From Cyanophora paradoxa (lineage: Eukaryota > Glaucocystophyceae > Cyanophorales > Cyanophoraceae), in NCBI GenBank assembly GCA_004431415.1, contig QPMI01000449.1, forward strand, positions 62,001 to 126,000: a DNA stretch of 64,000 bases, written 5' to 3'. The notes under the pieces were generated by a model. The model had not been told where the DNA came from and did not search any database. It was given only the letters and a program-made list of their open reading frames with translations. Positions 24,001 to 34,000 of this stretch are shown here, in pieces. Position numbers and translations under genes: made by a program. Each line of letters starts with the position of its first letter. The first letter of the stretch is position 1.

Positions 24001-27000
24001 CCCCGTCTCGATTTCAGCAAATAGATCTCTGCGCTGCGTGCAGACCTCTGGAAGTACACCATCTCTACCCAGACGTGGAACTACAAGCTGATCGAGACTG
24101 ACTTGAACCGCGCGGCGCCCCGTCCGAAAGAGGGCTCGACATGCGCGGTGTTCGGCTCTGTGATGTACACTTTCGGGTGCGCCGTTGCTACCAGGCTGGG
24201 AAACGAGCTTGGGCTCTATATAGAGGATGACTGGTCCACGGCATCGCACACGGTACCAGTAACTTGCGCGGTACAGAGGCAATTGGAAAAGTCCCGCATT
24301 GGACGAATGGTTTAAGTATGATTCGATGATAGCGTGCGTGCTTGCAATCATTCACGCATTCACGCGAGTGCTCGCAATGACAACACAACTCGACGGCAGG
24401 ACGGTGGACTTGAGCGCTTCATCGCCGTCATGGGCGGCGGTGGCAACGCCGTCCAACGGGCCGGCGCCTCGTACCTACTCTTGGTGCGCTCGAGCTCGCT
24501 TTTCCGCCCCACCAGGCGCGCTTTGCCGTCTCGTTGAATTCCGGTTGCAGGAGCTGGGTGCGTAACGAATCAGATCCTTCACATACAGACGATTCCTCTC
24601 GCCCCTGCTGTTCTAATCTAACCTTTGTCGCCCGTCCAGACCGTTTCCTCCAGCGCGATGGTTTGCTCTTAGCCATTTCAATTACATGCACGGCTTGAGC
24701 CATTAATATTGAACCGCGCCTCCTCAGGTTGTCCTCCAAGGGATTCACAGCAACGGCAAAGTGGCGGATGCGCCGAGTACAGCCAATGCATGGGTGTTCC
24801 GCCCGAGTTCGTTCTCTCTCTTGTAATTATAATTTCATAATTGTTCATCACAGCTCATGATCAAGCCTGCTGTAAGCTTAAGCCCGCGCTCAGACTGCAT
24901 ACCGAAGGGGACGCATTGGGAGCGTCTGTCGACCGTCGCGGTTCCAAGTAGATGGCGTGCGTGGCTTTGGCGCCGCCGCTCCATTTCCGCAGCATTAACG
25001 CAACTCTGCTTGCATGCAGACGGCTCCGAGGGATACCTCGCCAATGTTGGAACCGCCGTCGTCTTCTCTTCGAATTCGGATCGCAACTTCTATTCTTCCA
25101 CAAGTCTGCTTTGCCCCAATGATCCTAACGTTTCATTTCTTTCCCTGAGCGGTATCATCCAGCTGTGATCGCGAGCGGGTGTCCCGGCGACCCAACTCCC
25201 AGCCCGTCACCGAGCCCGTCACCAAGCCCGAGCCCGTCGCCGAGCCCGAGTCCGAGCCCGTCGCCAAGCCCAAGCCCCTCGCCGAGCCCGACGCCCCCGA
25301 GCTCTGCTCAATCCAATACCGGCGCCGCGACTTCACCGACGCCCTCGAGCTCCCCAACGTCCTCGAGTAACAGCAACGGCAACGCTCAGCCCACTGCCGC
25401 GCCCTCCCCCTCTCCGTCGCCGTCCGGCTCCAGCACAGCGGTTCGCAATTCCCGACCCCCTTCCCGGCCCGTACGCATGCGGCCCGGCTCAAAGTCGACC
25501 GTGCGACACGGCACCGGCACCGGCAGGCGACATCGACGGTGCCCGTGGAATACGCGACGCTGGAGCTCACGTTCGCCACGTCGGCGTGCTCCGCCTTTGT
25601 CGCCTCGTTCAACGCAGAGGCCGTGCGCGCGCCCGTCTCTCCATCGATTTCGAGCCTGCGTCGGCGCCGCTCATGATCACCCGCTTGCACACGCGCGCGC
25701 AGTGGCTCTTCGAGCTTTTCGCAAAGTCCTTCCCTGCAAGGTCTCCCACGGAGCGCGCCGCCATTGCTCTGCAGGTGGCCTCGCCCGACCCCGCTCGCCA
25801 TGTCGACGTCGACTACCCGCATCTCTCAAATTAAACTCGCCTCGCCCCCACAGACCAACCTTGGGACGCTCCGCTGTGGCTCAGTTATCGTTCCCGTGAC
25901 CCTCATCAGGTGCTATAGCTACCTGCGCCCGGCGCCGCTTTGGCCGCGTCCGTTGACGTCGGCGGGACCCTCGGGCAGCCCCGCCTCCGGCTCCTTGCAA
26001 TTGAACGGCCGCGCCTACGAGGCCCTTTCCTTCCTCGTTAGCGGGATCCAGGCGCGCGCGCCGTTTCCCATGGCCCAGGCCGTCATGCCATGCACGCGCT
26101 GATGCGTGCCGTAAACCGCAGAACAACATCAAAGCGGGCACCACAATCGCGGGCCTGTCCGCCACATCGGTCATGCAGGTGCAACCGACGAAGATGTCGT
26201 GATCGCGATCTGCGAGGCCGAGGGCTTCAATCATGAAGGCTTAACGCCGGCTTTCGCGCAGATCGCCTCTGGAAGCGCTGAGGCTTCCGTCGGTGCGCGC
26301 CGCCAGCACACGCCCAGTCACCCCTCTACCTTCATCGCGCTGACGCCGTCGCCAACGCCGCGCGTGCAGACGCGAGCGGGAAGCTGACTTTCGTCGCGGC
26401 CTCCACGACTGTCATGGGCACGGGCACGGGCACGGGATCGACCACTCCCGCACCGTCGCCCTCGCCCTCGTCGGATTCGACGGTCATCATCGCTGCGGTG
26501 GTCGGCGGCGTCGGGGGCGCCCTCCTCCTCGGCGGCCTTCTGGCCTTCTACTTTGCCTACTGGCGCCGCCGCTCGCGGGCGTCGCCGAGGGCCGTGGCTC
26601 CGGATCCCGTGCGCACGGACCGGCCCTCGCGATCGACGCGGCCGAGTCCGAGCAACCGCGTACGCTCTGCAGCTGTTGAAGCCGGTCGCGGCCGCGGATC
26701 CGGAGGCGGTAAAAGTGGAACCTGCCGCGGCAAAGGTGGAGACGGCAAAGGCGGAGCCTGGAAAGGTTGCGGATCCGGGTCCGGCAAATATAAAGGTGGA
26801 CGTGGACGGTGGCGGCGGGAGCGCGCCCGTTTCACACGGCGTGGTGCGACGGACGGACACCGTGTCTTCCATGGAGGACGGCGCGTTCAGCGACAAAACC
26901 AAGCTGCCGAGCGCCGATAAGGAGTGGGACGCTTTCGTGGTGCGCCCCGGCCCGCCGCCCTCCACATTACCAGTAATATTTTTTCGATGGGCCCCGGGGC

Positions 27001-28507
27001 TTTTTCCTGTCGCCGAGTCGGCGTGTTATCGATATCGATGGGCCGAGCTCGAGCCTGTCAACAGCTGACGCTAGCGCGGCCCCCCGCGCGCAGTCGTACT
27101 CGCACAGAGACTCCGAGCGCGTCTTCGCGTACGTGGACATCCTCGCCAAGAAGGGCCTCAAGATCTGGCGCGCCCCAGCGTATCGCGCGGCTCGGCGCGG
27201 CCTGCCACGATCCCGCCATCGCTGACGCCCCGCCCCCGCGCGCAGGATCGACCGCGAGCTGGCGACCCAGACGGGCTCCCGCTGGATGGAAGTGATCGGG
27301 GTGCGCTTACGCGTGGCGTGCGGCGCCCCCATAAATTTTGAGATTGCAGACGCGCTTCGAATTCGCTGCTCTTGGCTGACGCTGGACCGCAGCAAGCGAT
27401 GGAGGCGAGCGAGGTCTTCATCTGCTTCATGAGCAGAGTGCGTATGATCATGAGCGCGCGGGGTCGCTATTGGGGCTGCGGCTTGCGCAGCGCTTCCTAC
27501 TGGTTTCTATGACCAACGCTTGTTATGATTAGAGTCTTCATTGACCTGTGTTTGTTTCGCGGCCCGCGCAGAACTACTTCGCCTCCCAGAACTGCGACGA
27601 CGAGCTCCAGGTACGATCGCGACGCTCCGAGGCTCGCGCTCGCCAGCGCGCGCCCCGCCGACCTGCCCTGTACCGGTACCGATGCCAATGCATATGGCCA
27701 ATCGCGCGCAGTACGCGCACCACATCCTGCGCATCTCCAAGTTCCCCGTCTTCATCGAGGACCCGGCCACAGTCGACCTCCGCACAGACCACAAGGCGCG
27801 AGCCGTCCCCGGCCCGCAGTCTAGATCTAGATTCTGTCCAATCTTGTCTGACGGCCACTGCAGATGATGCTGACGGTGATTGCTATCTCGCGGCGCAATT
27901 GCAAGATCTAGAGGCAGGGTTGGCGCTCCCGATCGCGAACTGACGCGAGCCGCGCCGCAGAGCGTGAACTGGACGGTGCAGCCGAAGGGTACCCGGGAGG
28001 CCATCACAGAGTCGTGCGAAAAGCTGGTGCGACCTCAAATTTCCTTCATGGCCTCTTTGGATTTTCGCGCTGCACTGACGGGCGCGCCCCGCTCTTCGGC
28101 AGTCTGTGGCCTTGGCGGGGCAGATCAAGGCCAACAGGGAGAAGCGCGCGCGCGAGGCGGCGGCAGCGGCCCTGTCGCCCACGCAGAACGCCCCCCCAAG
28201 GGTGATGCCGCCGCACGGCGCTGCCATGACGGAACTCGATGCGTCGCGTGCGCACGACCCGGCGCCGGCGCCGGCGGGCGTCGTCGGCCCCGACCTGCGG
28301 CCGCGGGACGCGCACTCGGGCTGGGCGGATCGCATCGAGCAGGACGAAGAGGCGGTGTCTCTCGGCACGGCGCGCACGCCGGCGCCGCGGGCCCCCGCGG
28401 CCGTGGGCCCCGACTCGGACCTGCATCGGCGGGACGCGCGCGAGGGCTGGGCGGATCGCATTCTGCAGGACGAGGAGGCGGTGCCTCTCGTGGAGCCGGA
28501 TATCTAG
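18090..28507 (+). CDS. Kelch-module / transmembrane / TIR-domain receptor-like protein
   Basis: A multi-exon gene for a predicted single-pass cell-surface protein. The N-terminal exon (18090-18404, ATG chosen because it is in frame) carries a hydrophobic segment (LLAIGLVLLCC...ATAAQ) that fits a signal peptide. Three homologous kelch-type modules follow, then a Pro/Ser stalk (from about 25195), a membrane-proximal region, one transmembrane helix (about 26486-26566, followed by YWRRRSR), a charged linker and a TIR domain. The last nine exons join exactly in phase 0 or with matching split codons: TM exon to 26608, 26673-26939, 27094-27167, 27246-27300, 27393-27437, 27572-27610, 27712-27795, 27961-28026, 28103-28507. 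GC donors occur at 20780, 27168 and 27796. TIR domains act as signalling adaptors or NAD+-cleaving enzymes; ligand and output are unknown here. Some exons within the modules are not exactly bounded. Confidence 0.8.
18552..20779 (+). repeat. Kelch-type module 1 (ectodomain)
   Basis: Exons seen in order: GVSIGSTLYVMGGRCNNAG...DPYWSFTC, ATKLTFTGGSSEIE, KAAVATDGSSTIWSA, AHGG...NFDKFG, RTGLTATTYARNAHCMVRL, VYYLGALYVTLGWGNS, SSSGGFQNG, DLWKYTISTQTWNYALIE with FGSVLYTWGG, TVDLSASSPAWTLVATP, DCVSEGKHWVRLAASGAP, ILFGGTTSENSATSA, and the linking exon ending SSTAPSARETQ before a GC donor at 20780. YVMGG, LWKY...W and LYTWGG are kelch-like blade signatures, with extra Cys residues suggesting an extracellular fold. 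Confidence 0.75.
20879..23042 (+). repeat. Kelch-type module 2 (ectodomain)
   Basis: Same exon order as module 1: GVGIGSTFYVMGGRCNNAG...DPFWSFTC, GTKLNFTGGTSDIE, KAAVATDSSSTIWSA, TANFDTFGP, RTGLTATTYVRNSHCMV, VYYSGVLYVALGFGTST, SASNAFQNG, DLWKYNVTSQVWNYALIE, FGSVLYTWGC, TVDLSASSPSWTGIATP, DCVSEGKHWVRLTAAGTP, VTVSPSLIVSAG-like stretch, GYTETCAPSLSLSS to a GTACG donor at 23043. Several exons are nearly identical in DNA to module 1 (for example the IETDF...APRPKEGAVCA exon), so duplication is fairly recent. Confidence 0.72.
23139..25166 (+). repeat. Kelch-type module 3 (ectodomain)
   Basis: Exons: SITLGDAVYMIGGDCGG...DPYWSFSC, INATQLTFTGSGGTSDVAK, GKAGIATDG, HGGIVGNDEGKQLDSFGA, STKVWTNLGVTNFTRNSH, VYYSGALYIALGYGT, DLWKYTISTQTWNYKLIE, FGSVMYTFGC, TVDLSASSPSWAAVATP, DCIPKGTHWERLSTVAVP, and YLANVGTAVVFSSNSDRN leading to the Pro/Ser stalk. 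It is the most diverged of the three and lies next to the membrane side. Confidence 0.72.
25167..26608 (+). other. Pro/Ser stalk, membrane-proximal domain and transmembrane helix
   Basis: From about 25190 the frame reads a (PSPS)n run encoded by imperfect GAGCCCGTCACC/GCCGAGCCC repeats, then Ser/Thr/Asn-rich sequence typical of an O-glycosylated stalk. Next come short exons (LELTFATSACSAFVASFNAE ending at a GTGCGC donor; WLFELFAKSFPARSPTERAA; GSLQLNGRAYEALSFLVSG) of unknown fold. The transmembrane exon runs to 26608: VIIAAVVGGVGGALLLGGLL followed by AFYFAYW and a basic stop-transfer RRRSR. Exon borders between 25550 and 26370 are tentative. Confidence 0.65.
26922..28026 (+). other. TIR domain exons
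   Basis: Joined across six introns, each in phase: WDAFV|SYSHRDSERVFAYVD...GLKIW|IDRELATQTGSRWMEVIG|QAMEASEVFICFMSR|NYFASQNCDDELQ|YAHHILRISKFPVFIEDPAT...|SVNWTVQPKG... . DAFVSYSH is TIR box 1, the stretch after GLKIW is the BB-loop region, FICFMSRNYFAS is the beta-D strand with its following turn, and the Glu of CDDEL sits where both TLR-type and NADase TIR domains carry a conserved Glu. Two of the introns (27168-27245 and 27796-27960) start with GC. Whether it cleaves NAD+ cannot be told from sequence alone. Confidence 0.85.
28280..28507 (+). repeat. Two-copy C-terminal tail motif after the TIR domain
   Basis: Within the last exon, GWADRIEQDEEAVSLG and GWADRILQDEEAVPLV occur 40 codons apart, each preceded by a conserved R-D-A-x-x/GPD context (VGPDLRPRDAHS and VGPDSDLHRRDARE). 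The acidic/aromatic duplicated motif looks like a docking site. I recognise no family. Confidence 0.8.
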
Positions 28508-29183
28508 AGCGCCGGCCTCGGATTCTCGGGTGCATCCGGATTCTCGGCATTAAGATCATGAGGAACCGAGCTCGCGCTCGAGGCAGCCAGCGTGACCATA
28601 TGCATACCTTTCGCGTGCTCATTCGAACTTCGAAATGCTGAATATTGTCAAAGTTGTTCATTTTATAATTAGGGCATAGCCGCTAGGCTACTAGGCTACG
28701 TGATATACGTTAACGTTTATCGTAGTAACAGCCATCCTCCCGGCCTTTGATCATGAGTATCCGTGGTTTTGTTTCGTGTCTTAGGCCAGCCGCTCAGCAT
28801 TTCTTGTATCATAGTCGCGCAGTCGAAAGTCTGAACTGATGAGTGAATAGATCACGAATATTACTTTGATGGCCAAGACCCGAATGCCGCTGTTTGGCCC
28901 AGCTAATTGAGGAGAGAGCTCGAGGATTCAAAGGGCGGATCGGACGTCGACGACTCGAATTTAAATCGGGGGAAACTAATTATAACTTATAATTAGTGAA
29001 GTAGCTAGGGGGAGAATTCGAATGGACTCTGGTCGAGGCCTGGAGATCTAGAGCTCGAGGGGATCGAGCTATATGTACTGGGGGCCGGTATAGTGGCTCT
29101 AGGGAATAAATGATAACTTAACTTGAGGCGACATGCAATTTGCATTTGTTTTAGTTCCTCCATTGCGCAACAGCCTGAGCACC
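28508..29183. other. Intergenic region between receptor and methyltransferase genes
   Basis: AT-richer than the flanking genes, with TTATAATTA, CTAGGCTACTAGGCTA and GAATTCGAA words. No exon is seen. It should contain the receptor's 3' UTR and the promoter of the methyltransferase gene, but no specific element can be assigned. Confidence 0.5.
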
Positions 29184-30728
29184 ATGCAGACGATCGCGCC
29201 CGCCCTGCTGCCTCGCGCGGCCCCCGAGGCGAAGCTGAGTGCCCGTCGTCCTTCGCTGCAGGGCGCGCCGCCGCCAGTCCCCGCGCGCCCGCACCCCCAC
29301 ACCTGCACGGCGCGCTCTGCGCGCGATATATACGCACCTCTGACTCGGGCCGGGTGGCGCCGGCGCGTACGCGTCAGTATGGGACAAGGCGGCGCTGATG
29401 TACGCGAGGCACATCGCGCCGGTCACGAGGGAGTTCTGCGCGGACGCCCTGCCCCTTTTGCTGAAGAAGATCGAGCTCGGCAGCATCGATCGGCCCCTGC
29501 GCGCCCTCGACGTCGGCGCAGGGACCGGCGCGATGACGTTCCTGCTCGCCGAGGCGCGCGTCAAATTCTGACGGCGCGCAAGGAGTATTAATGCGCGCTG
29601 GCTGAGGTTTTTGATTTCGCAGGCCGGCCATGAAGTGGTCGCGACCGACATCTCGCCCGCATTCCTCTCCCGGCTGCGCGAAAATCTCTCTAGCCTGCAG
29701 CCGGAGGTCCGTGAGCGCGTCACCGTCGCCGACGCTCGCGACGGGCAGGTGCGGCCCTGATCAAATTCGAAGCCGTAGAAAATTTGAATTCAAAGTTTAC
29801 GCAGGACCTGGGGCCCCTCGCAAATGGCCGCTTCGACGTCGCGTCCGCCGCGTTCGTGTGCATGCACTACGAGAACCGCGTGAAGGGCATCCGCGAGCTC
29901 CTTCGCGCGCTCCGCCCCGGCGGCGGCGCGCTCTTCCTTTCGTGGATCTCCACGATCCCGCCGCCTCTTCTGATCCCCGACGCGTTCCGGCGGGCCTTTC
30001 CGGACCGCGAGCTGCCGTTGGGCGGCCCGGGCGCGCCCGCGCCGCTCTCGATGGCGAGCGTCGAGCAGACGGAGCGCGAAATTCGCGCGGCGGGCTTCGA
30101 AGACCTCGAGGCGAGCGTTTTCGCACGGAAGGCGATTTTCGCAGCCTCAATTCTTTCCCTGCGAAATCGTCGTCGCAGACACGGGTCTTCAAGCGGGCGG
30201 CGTCGTTCGGAAGCCGGGGCCAACTTGTGGGGAACGGGCACGGGACCGTTGCAGCTGGCGCCACGGGGCAGGCCTGCAGCATGCTCCGCAACTGCCCAAC
30301 CTACACATTCGTACGTCCCGCACGATCAATGCAGTCTCACGATCATCTGTTTTAAACTGAATTCTAATTAAATCTATTAATTATAAAGAAATTAAACGAG
30401 TCTGAAGAAAGCGCCTGAGCGTGCGCATATGCATGCGTGCGCAGGTGGCGGAGTCGCTGGCGGGGCCGGACGAGGAGGAGCGCCTCTGGGCCGCCGTCTG
30501 CCAGGCGCGTTAAGCAGCAAACCATAATAAGCTATAAGAACTATAAGTTTATGTTATATATACTTCTTATCAAAATTCGATCGAGCTCGGAGTTTTGATT
30601 CGCACATTTTATGAGTTCGGCTCGATCAGGAGCTGGAGGGGCGGTACCCCGAGGGCCCCTTCGAGACGCCCCTCGACGTCACCTGCGTCACCGCCCGCCG
30701 CCCCCTCGAGCTCGAGCCCTCGGTCTAG
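29184..30728 (+). CDS. SAM-dependent methyltransferase (class I), six exons, 273 residues
   Basis: Exons 29184-29238, 29378-29553, 29623-29748, 29805-30110, 30445-30504 and 30630-30728 join in phase to a 273-residue protein ending LELEPSV. The fold is clear: RALDVGAGTGAMTFLLAE is motif I (SAM-binding glycine loop), VVATDISPAFLSRL the acidic end of beta-2, RVTVADARDGQ the adenine-binding region, GRFDVASAAFVCMHY motif IV, LLRALRPGGGALFLSW motif VI. WDKAALMYARHI near the N-terminus fits the family of small-molecule methyltransferases of the UbiE/COQ5 superfamily; the substrate is unknown. Introns 2, 4 and 5 start with GC (29554, 30111, 30505), and without them the reading frame does not close. 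The first ATG is uncertain: an in-frame ATG lies 17 codons upstream at 29133. Confidence 0.85.
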
Positions 30729-31071
30729 GTCTAGCCGCGAGCTCGAGGCCGTCCTTGAGCTTGAGCTTGACTGCTAGCTATAGGAAGGCAGCTGCCCCTG
30801 ACTCGGTTTCCGACCCCGCATTTAATTTCCGCTCCCCGCCGCCGTTCCCGAGATCCAGCTGCAGGTAGCCGCCCCGTCTCTCCAGTTGACCGTGAGGCAG
30901 CGTTGTCTTCGTTCACATGTAAATAAGTTACATAATGCATGTGCAGTTACGACTGCAAAGCATATATAAAGCACGGCATCTACAACAAGAGATATGCGTA
31001 CGAACGCGTCATAGTAATACACCTTTGGAGCCGGACATATTGCAGGAAGGTAAATTGGCTTTTGGATGCGA
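30729..31071. other. Convergent intergenic region
   Basis: Short spacer between the 3' ends of the methyltransferase gene (+) and the repeat-protein gene (-). It contains CGATTATAG/ATATAT words and no visible gene. Both polyadenylation sites must fall here. Confidence 0.55.
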
Positions 31072-34000
31072 CTATAGCCAGTTGTAAGAGTCAGAATTAT
31101 CGAGGAGCCAATCCTGCGAGATTAAATGTTCAGCAGCCGCGGCAGCCCATGTAAACCAAAGGATAGCGTAAATAGCATAAAGGAAGGGCACCATGGCGTT
31201 CTTGCACTTGGCGAGGAAGGGCTCGTAGGCCTTCTCGCAGGTCACGGGCCCCGCCGCCCACAGCTTCTGCGCCCGCGACACCAGCGCCGCCCGCGCGTCC
31301 TGCCCAATCGAAGGCGGTCAGCCTCAAGCTTAGCTTCGCTCTTAAGCTTAAGCTTAAGCTTCGCTGCGCACGGGGAGGGACAGGTTGGGGCCCAGCTGCT
31401 CCAGGCGCCACGCGAGGCCGCGGAGGAACTCGTCGCGCGCGCCGGCGTCGTAGAGCAGCGGGCCCGCCCGCTCCGCCGCCCGCACTTCGTCGATCAGCGC
31501 GTTCAAGGCCTCCTGCGATCGCGACACGGAATGGAAATGAAGGCGGAAAACGCGAAGACAGAGAACAGGTGGAAGCGCAACGCACAGCGTCCTCTTTGCG
31601 TAAAGCGGAGGCAGACACGCGCATCGCCCCGTCCTGCGGCACGCGCGCGGCTCAGCTTGTGGAGAGACACGGAGCGCGCCGTGGCGCCGGTCGCGGCCGC
31701 ACCAGGATGCCCCAGCACTCGTGCAGGAACGCGCGGCACTCCTCCGCCGACGCCGGCCCCGCCGCCAGCCGCTCCGCCCGCGCGACGAAGTACGTGCACA
31801 CGTCCTAATAATATGCATACACAGCATCAGCGAAATTTCAAAGCGGAGAGGGGCCGAAGCGCACCGGGGCGGGGCCGGGGAGGTCTGCGAGCGCGAGCAT
31901 GTCGGCGACGTGGCGGACGTTGCGGTGGCGGGCCTCGGGGAGCCACACGCGGGCCGCCCACGCCCCGCCCCGCCGCACGTCCTCCAGCACCGCCGCCAGC
32001 GGCCGCGCCTCCGCCGCCCTGCCCGCCTCGAACCCGGGGTACAGCGTGCCGATCATCGTCGCCTGGAAGTGGCGAGGCGCGTGGGCGGAACCGCGATGTC
32101 AGCACAAGGACGCATCGATATCGCGCACCTCGGCGTCCGCGGCACGCTGCACGGCCCGCGTTGCCGCACGCAGCTCCTGCAAACGAGTTGCCGTTGAGAG
32201 GCGCAGACGTACGGAGAAGCCGTACTCTAGATCCGCATGCGCACCTCAAGCTGGCGCGAGGTCGGAGTGGGCGGCCGCCGGGGCACCTGCAGAGGCCGAG
32301 TCCGTGAGCCGCGCCAACCGATTGAAAAGAAACGCGTGCCTCGGGTGCCAGCGGGCGTGCCTCGGGCGCCGGCGTTGGCGGCGGAGACAGAGGCGATGGG
32401 GAGCGGCGGAGGGCGGCGCCGGCGGGCGGCGGGCTGAGCCGAAGCAGTAACTCCTGCGGCGCAAAGAGGAGTAAGGCTTTCAGGCGCGCCGTCCGACATC
32501 GCAGCGCTGCGTTTGCGGACGGAGGCAATTGCGAGGGCCCACCTCCGGCTTCGGGTCGGGAGTGGGCGAGCGCCGCGGAGGGGGGATGAAGTCGGCGGGC
32601 GCCAGGGGCTGCCGGGCAGCGGTTCGGCATGAGCGGCGCGATCGGTCGCGCACTCGCGAAGGCGGGTATGTAGGACGGAAGGCGGTCTAAAACTAAGTAT
32701 GTGCATGCGAAATGCTGAGCGAAAGCGGCGGCGAGCCGCGGACCCGCAGAGTGAACTCCTTCGAATTCGAAGCCGTCTCCTCCTCCTTCTCCTCCTCCTC
32801 CTCCTCGAGGAAGGACGACGGCTCCGCGGCGACGGGCGCCTCCGGCTCCGGTTCGACCTGCAGCCGTGTTGTTTAGACGGAACAGACCCGGCAGCTCGCA
32901 GCTCGCAGCGGAGTCTGCACGCGCAGGACGCACCGTCGGCGGCGCTGCAGCGACGGGAAGGGCGACGGATCCTTCCAGAAGGCACGCCTGGACGTCGCGT
33001 GTGAGGCGGAGCGCGTACGGATCTAGAACTGTAAAGAGCGAGGCAGGGCGGAGGGCACCATGGCGTTGGTGCACTTGGCCAGGAAGGGCTCGTAGGCCTT
33101 CTCGCAGGTCACGGGCCCCGCCGCCCACAGCTTCTGCGCCCGCGACACCAGCGCCGCCCGCACGTCCTGCCCAATCGAAGGAGTTCAGCATTGAGCTTGG
33201 GCGCCACTTGTACAATCATTGAATGTTCGCGTGAGCGAAATTTAAACTGCGTAGCCGCGCACCGGAAGGGGAAGGTTCGGGGCGAGGTCGGAGAGGCGCT
33301 GCGCGAGGCCGAGGAGGACCGCCTCCCGAGCGCCCGGCTCCTGCAGCGCCGACGGGCTCCGCGCTGCCCGCCGCACTTCGTCGATCAGAGCGTTCAACGC
33401 CTTCTGCGACGACGCGCGCAGAAATCGGACACGACGCAAATAAGGATCTAGAGAGACACGGCGACATTGGCACACGGCGTCCTCTTTGCGCAGGACGGGC
33501 CCAGCGACGCGCATCGCCCCGTCCTGCGAGACGCGAGCGGCTCAGCTCGCGCAGGAACACGGAGTGTGCCGCGCAGCCGCCCGCACCAGAATGCCCCAGC
33601 ACTCGTGCAGGAACGCGCGGCACTCCTCCGCCGACGCCGGCCCCACCGCAAGCCGCTCCGCCCGCGCGACGAAGTACGTGCAAACGTCCTAACCACACAC
33701 AACGTCGGCGAAACTTCACAGCGGGGAGGAGGCGAGGCGGACCGGGGCGGGGCCGGGGAGGTCGGCAAGCGCGAGCATGTCGGCGACGTGGCGGACGTTG
33801 CGGTGGCGGGCCTCGGGGAGCCACACGCGCGCCGCCCACGCCCCGCCCCGCCGCACGTCCTCCAGCACCGCCGCCAGCGGCCGCGCCTCCGCCGCCCTGC
33901 CCGCCTCGAACCCGGGGTACAGCGTCCCGATCATCGTCGGCTGCACGGCGCGATGTTACTCCCGCGCGAGGCGGAGGCCGGGTCCTGGCCTCACCTGCAA

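Noticed and set aside
18552-25166. Three separate kelch genes
   Set aside because: No start codon, stop or promoter-like gap at module borders; linker exons (ending ARMTQ, ARETQ, SRASQ) splice directly into the next module.
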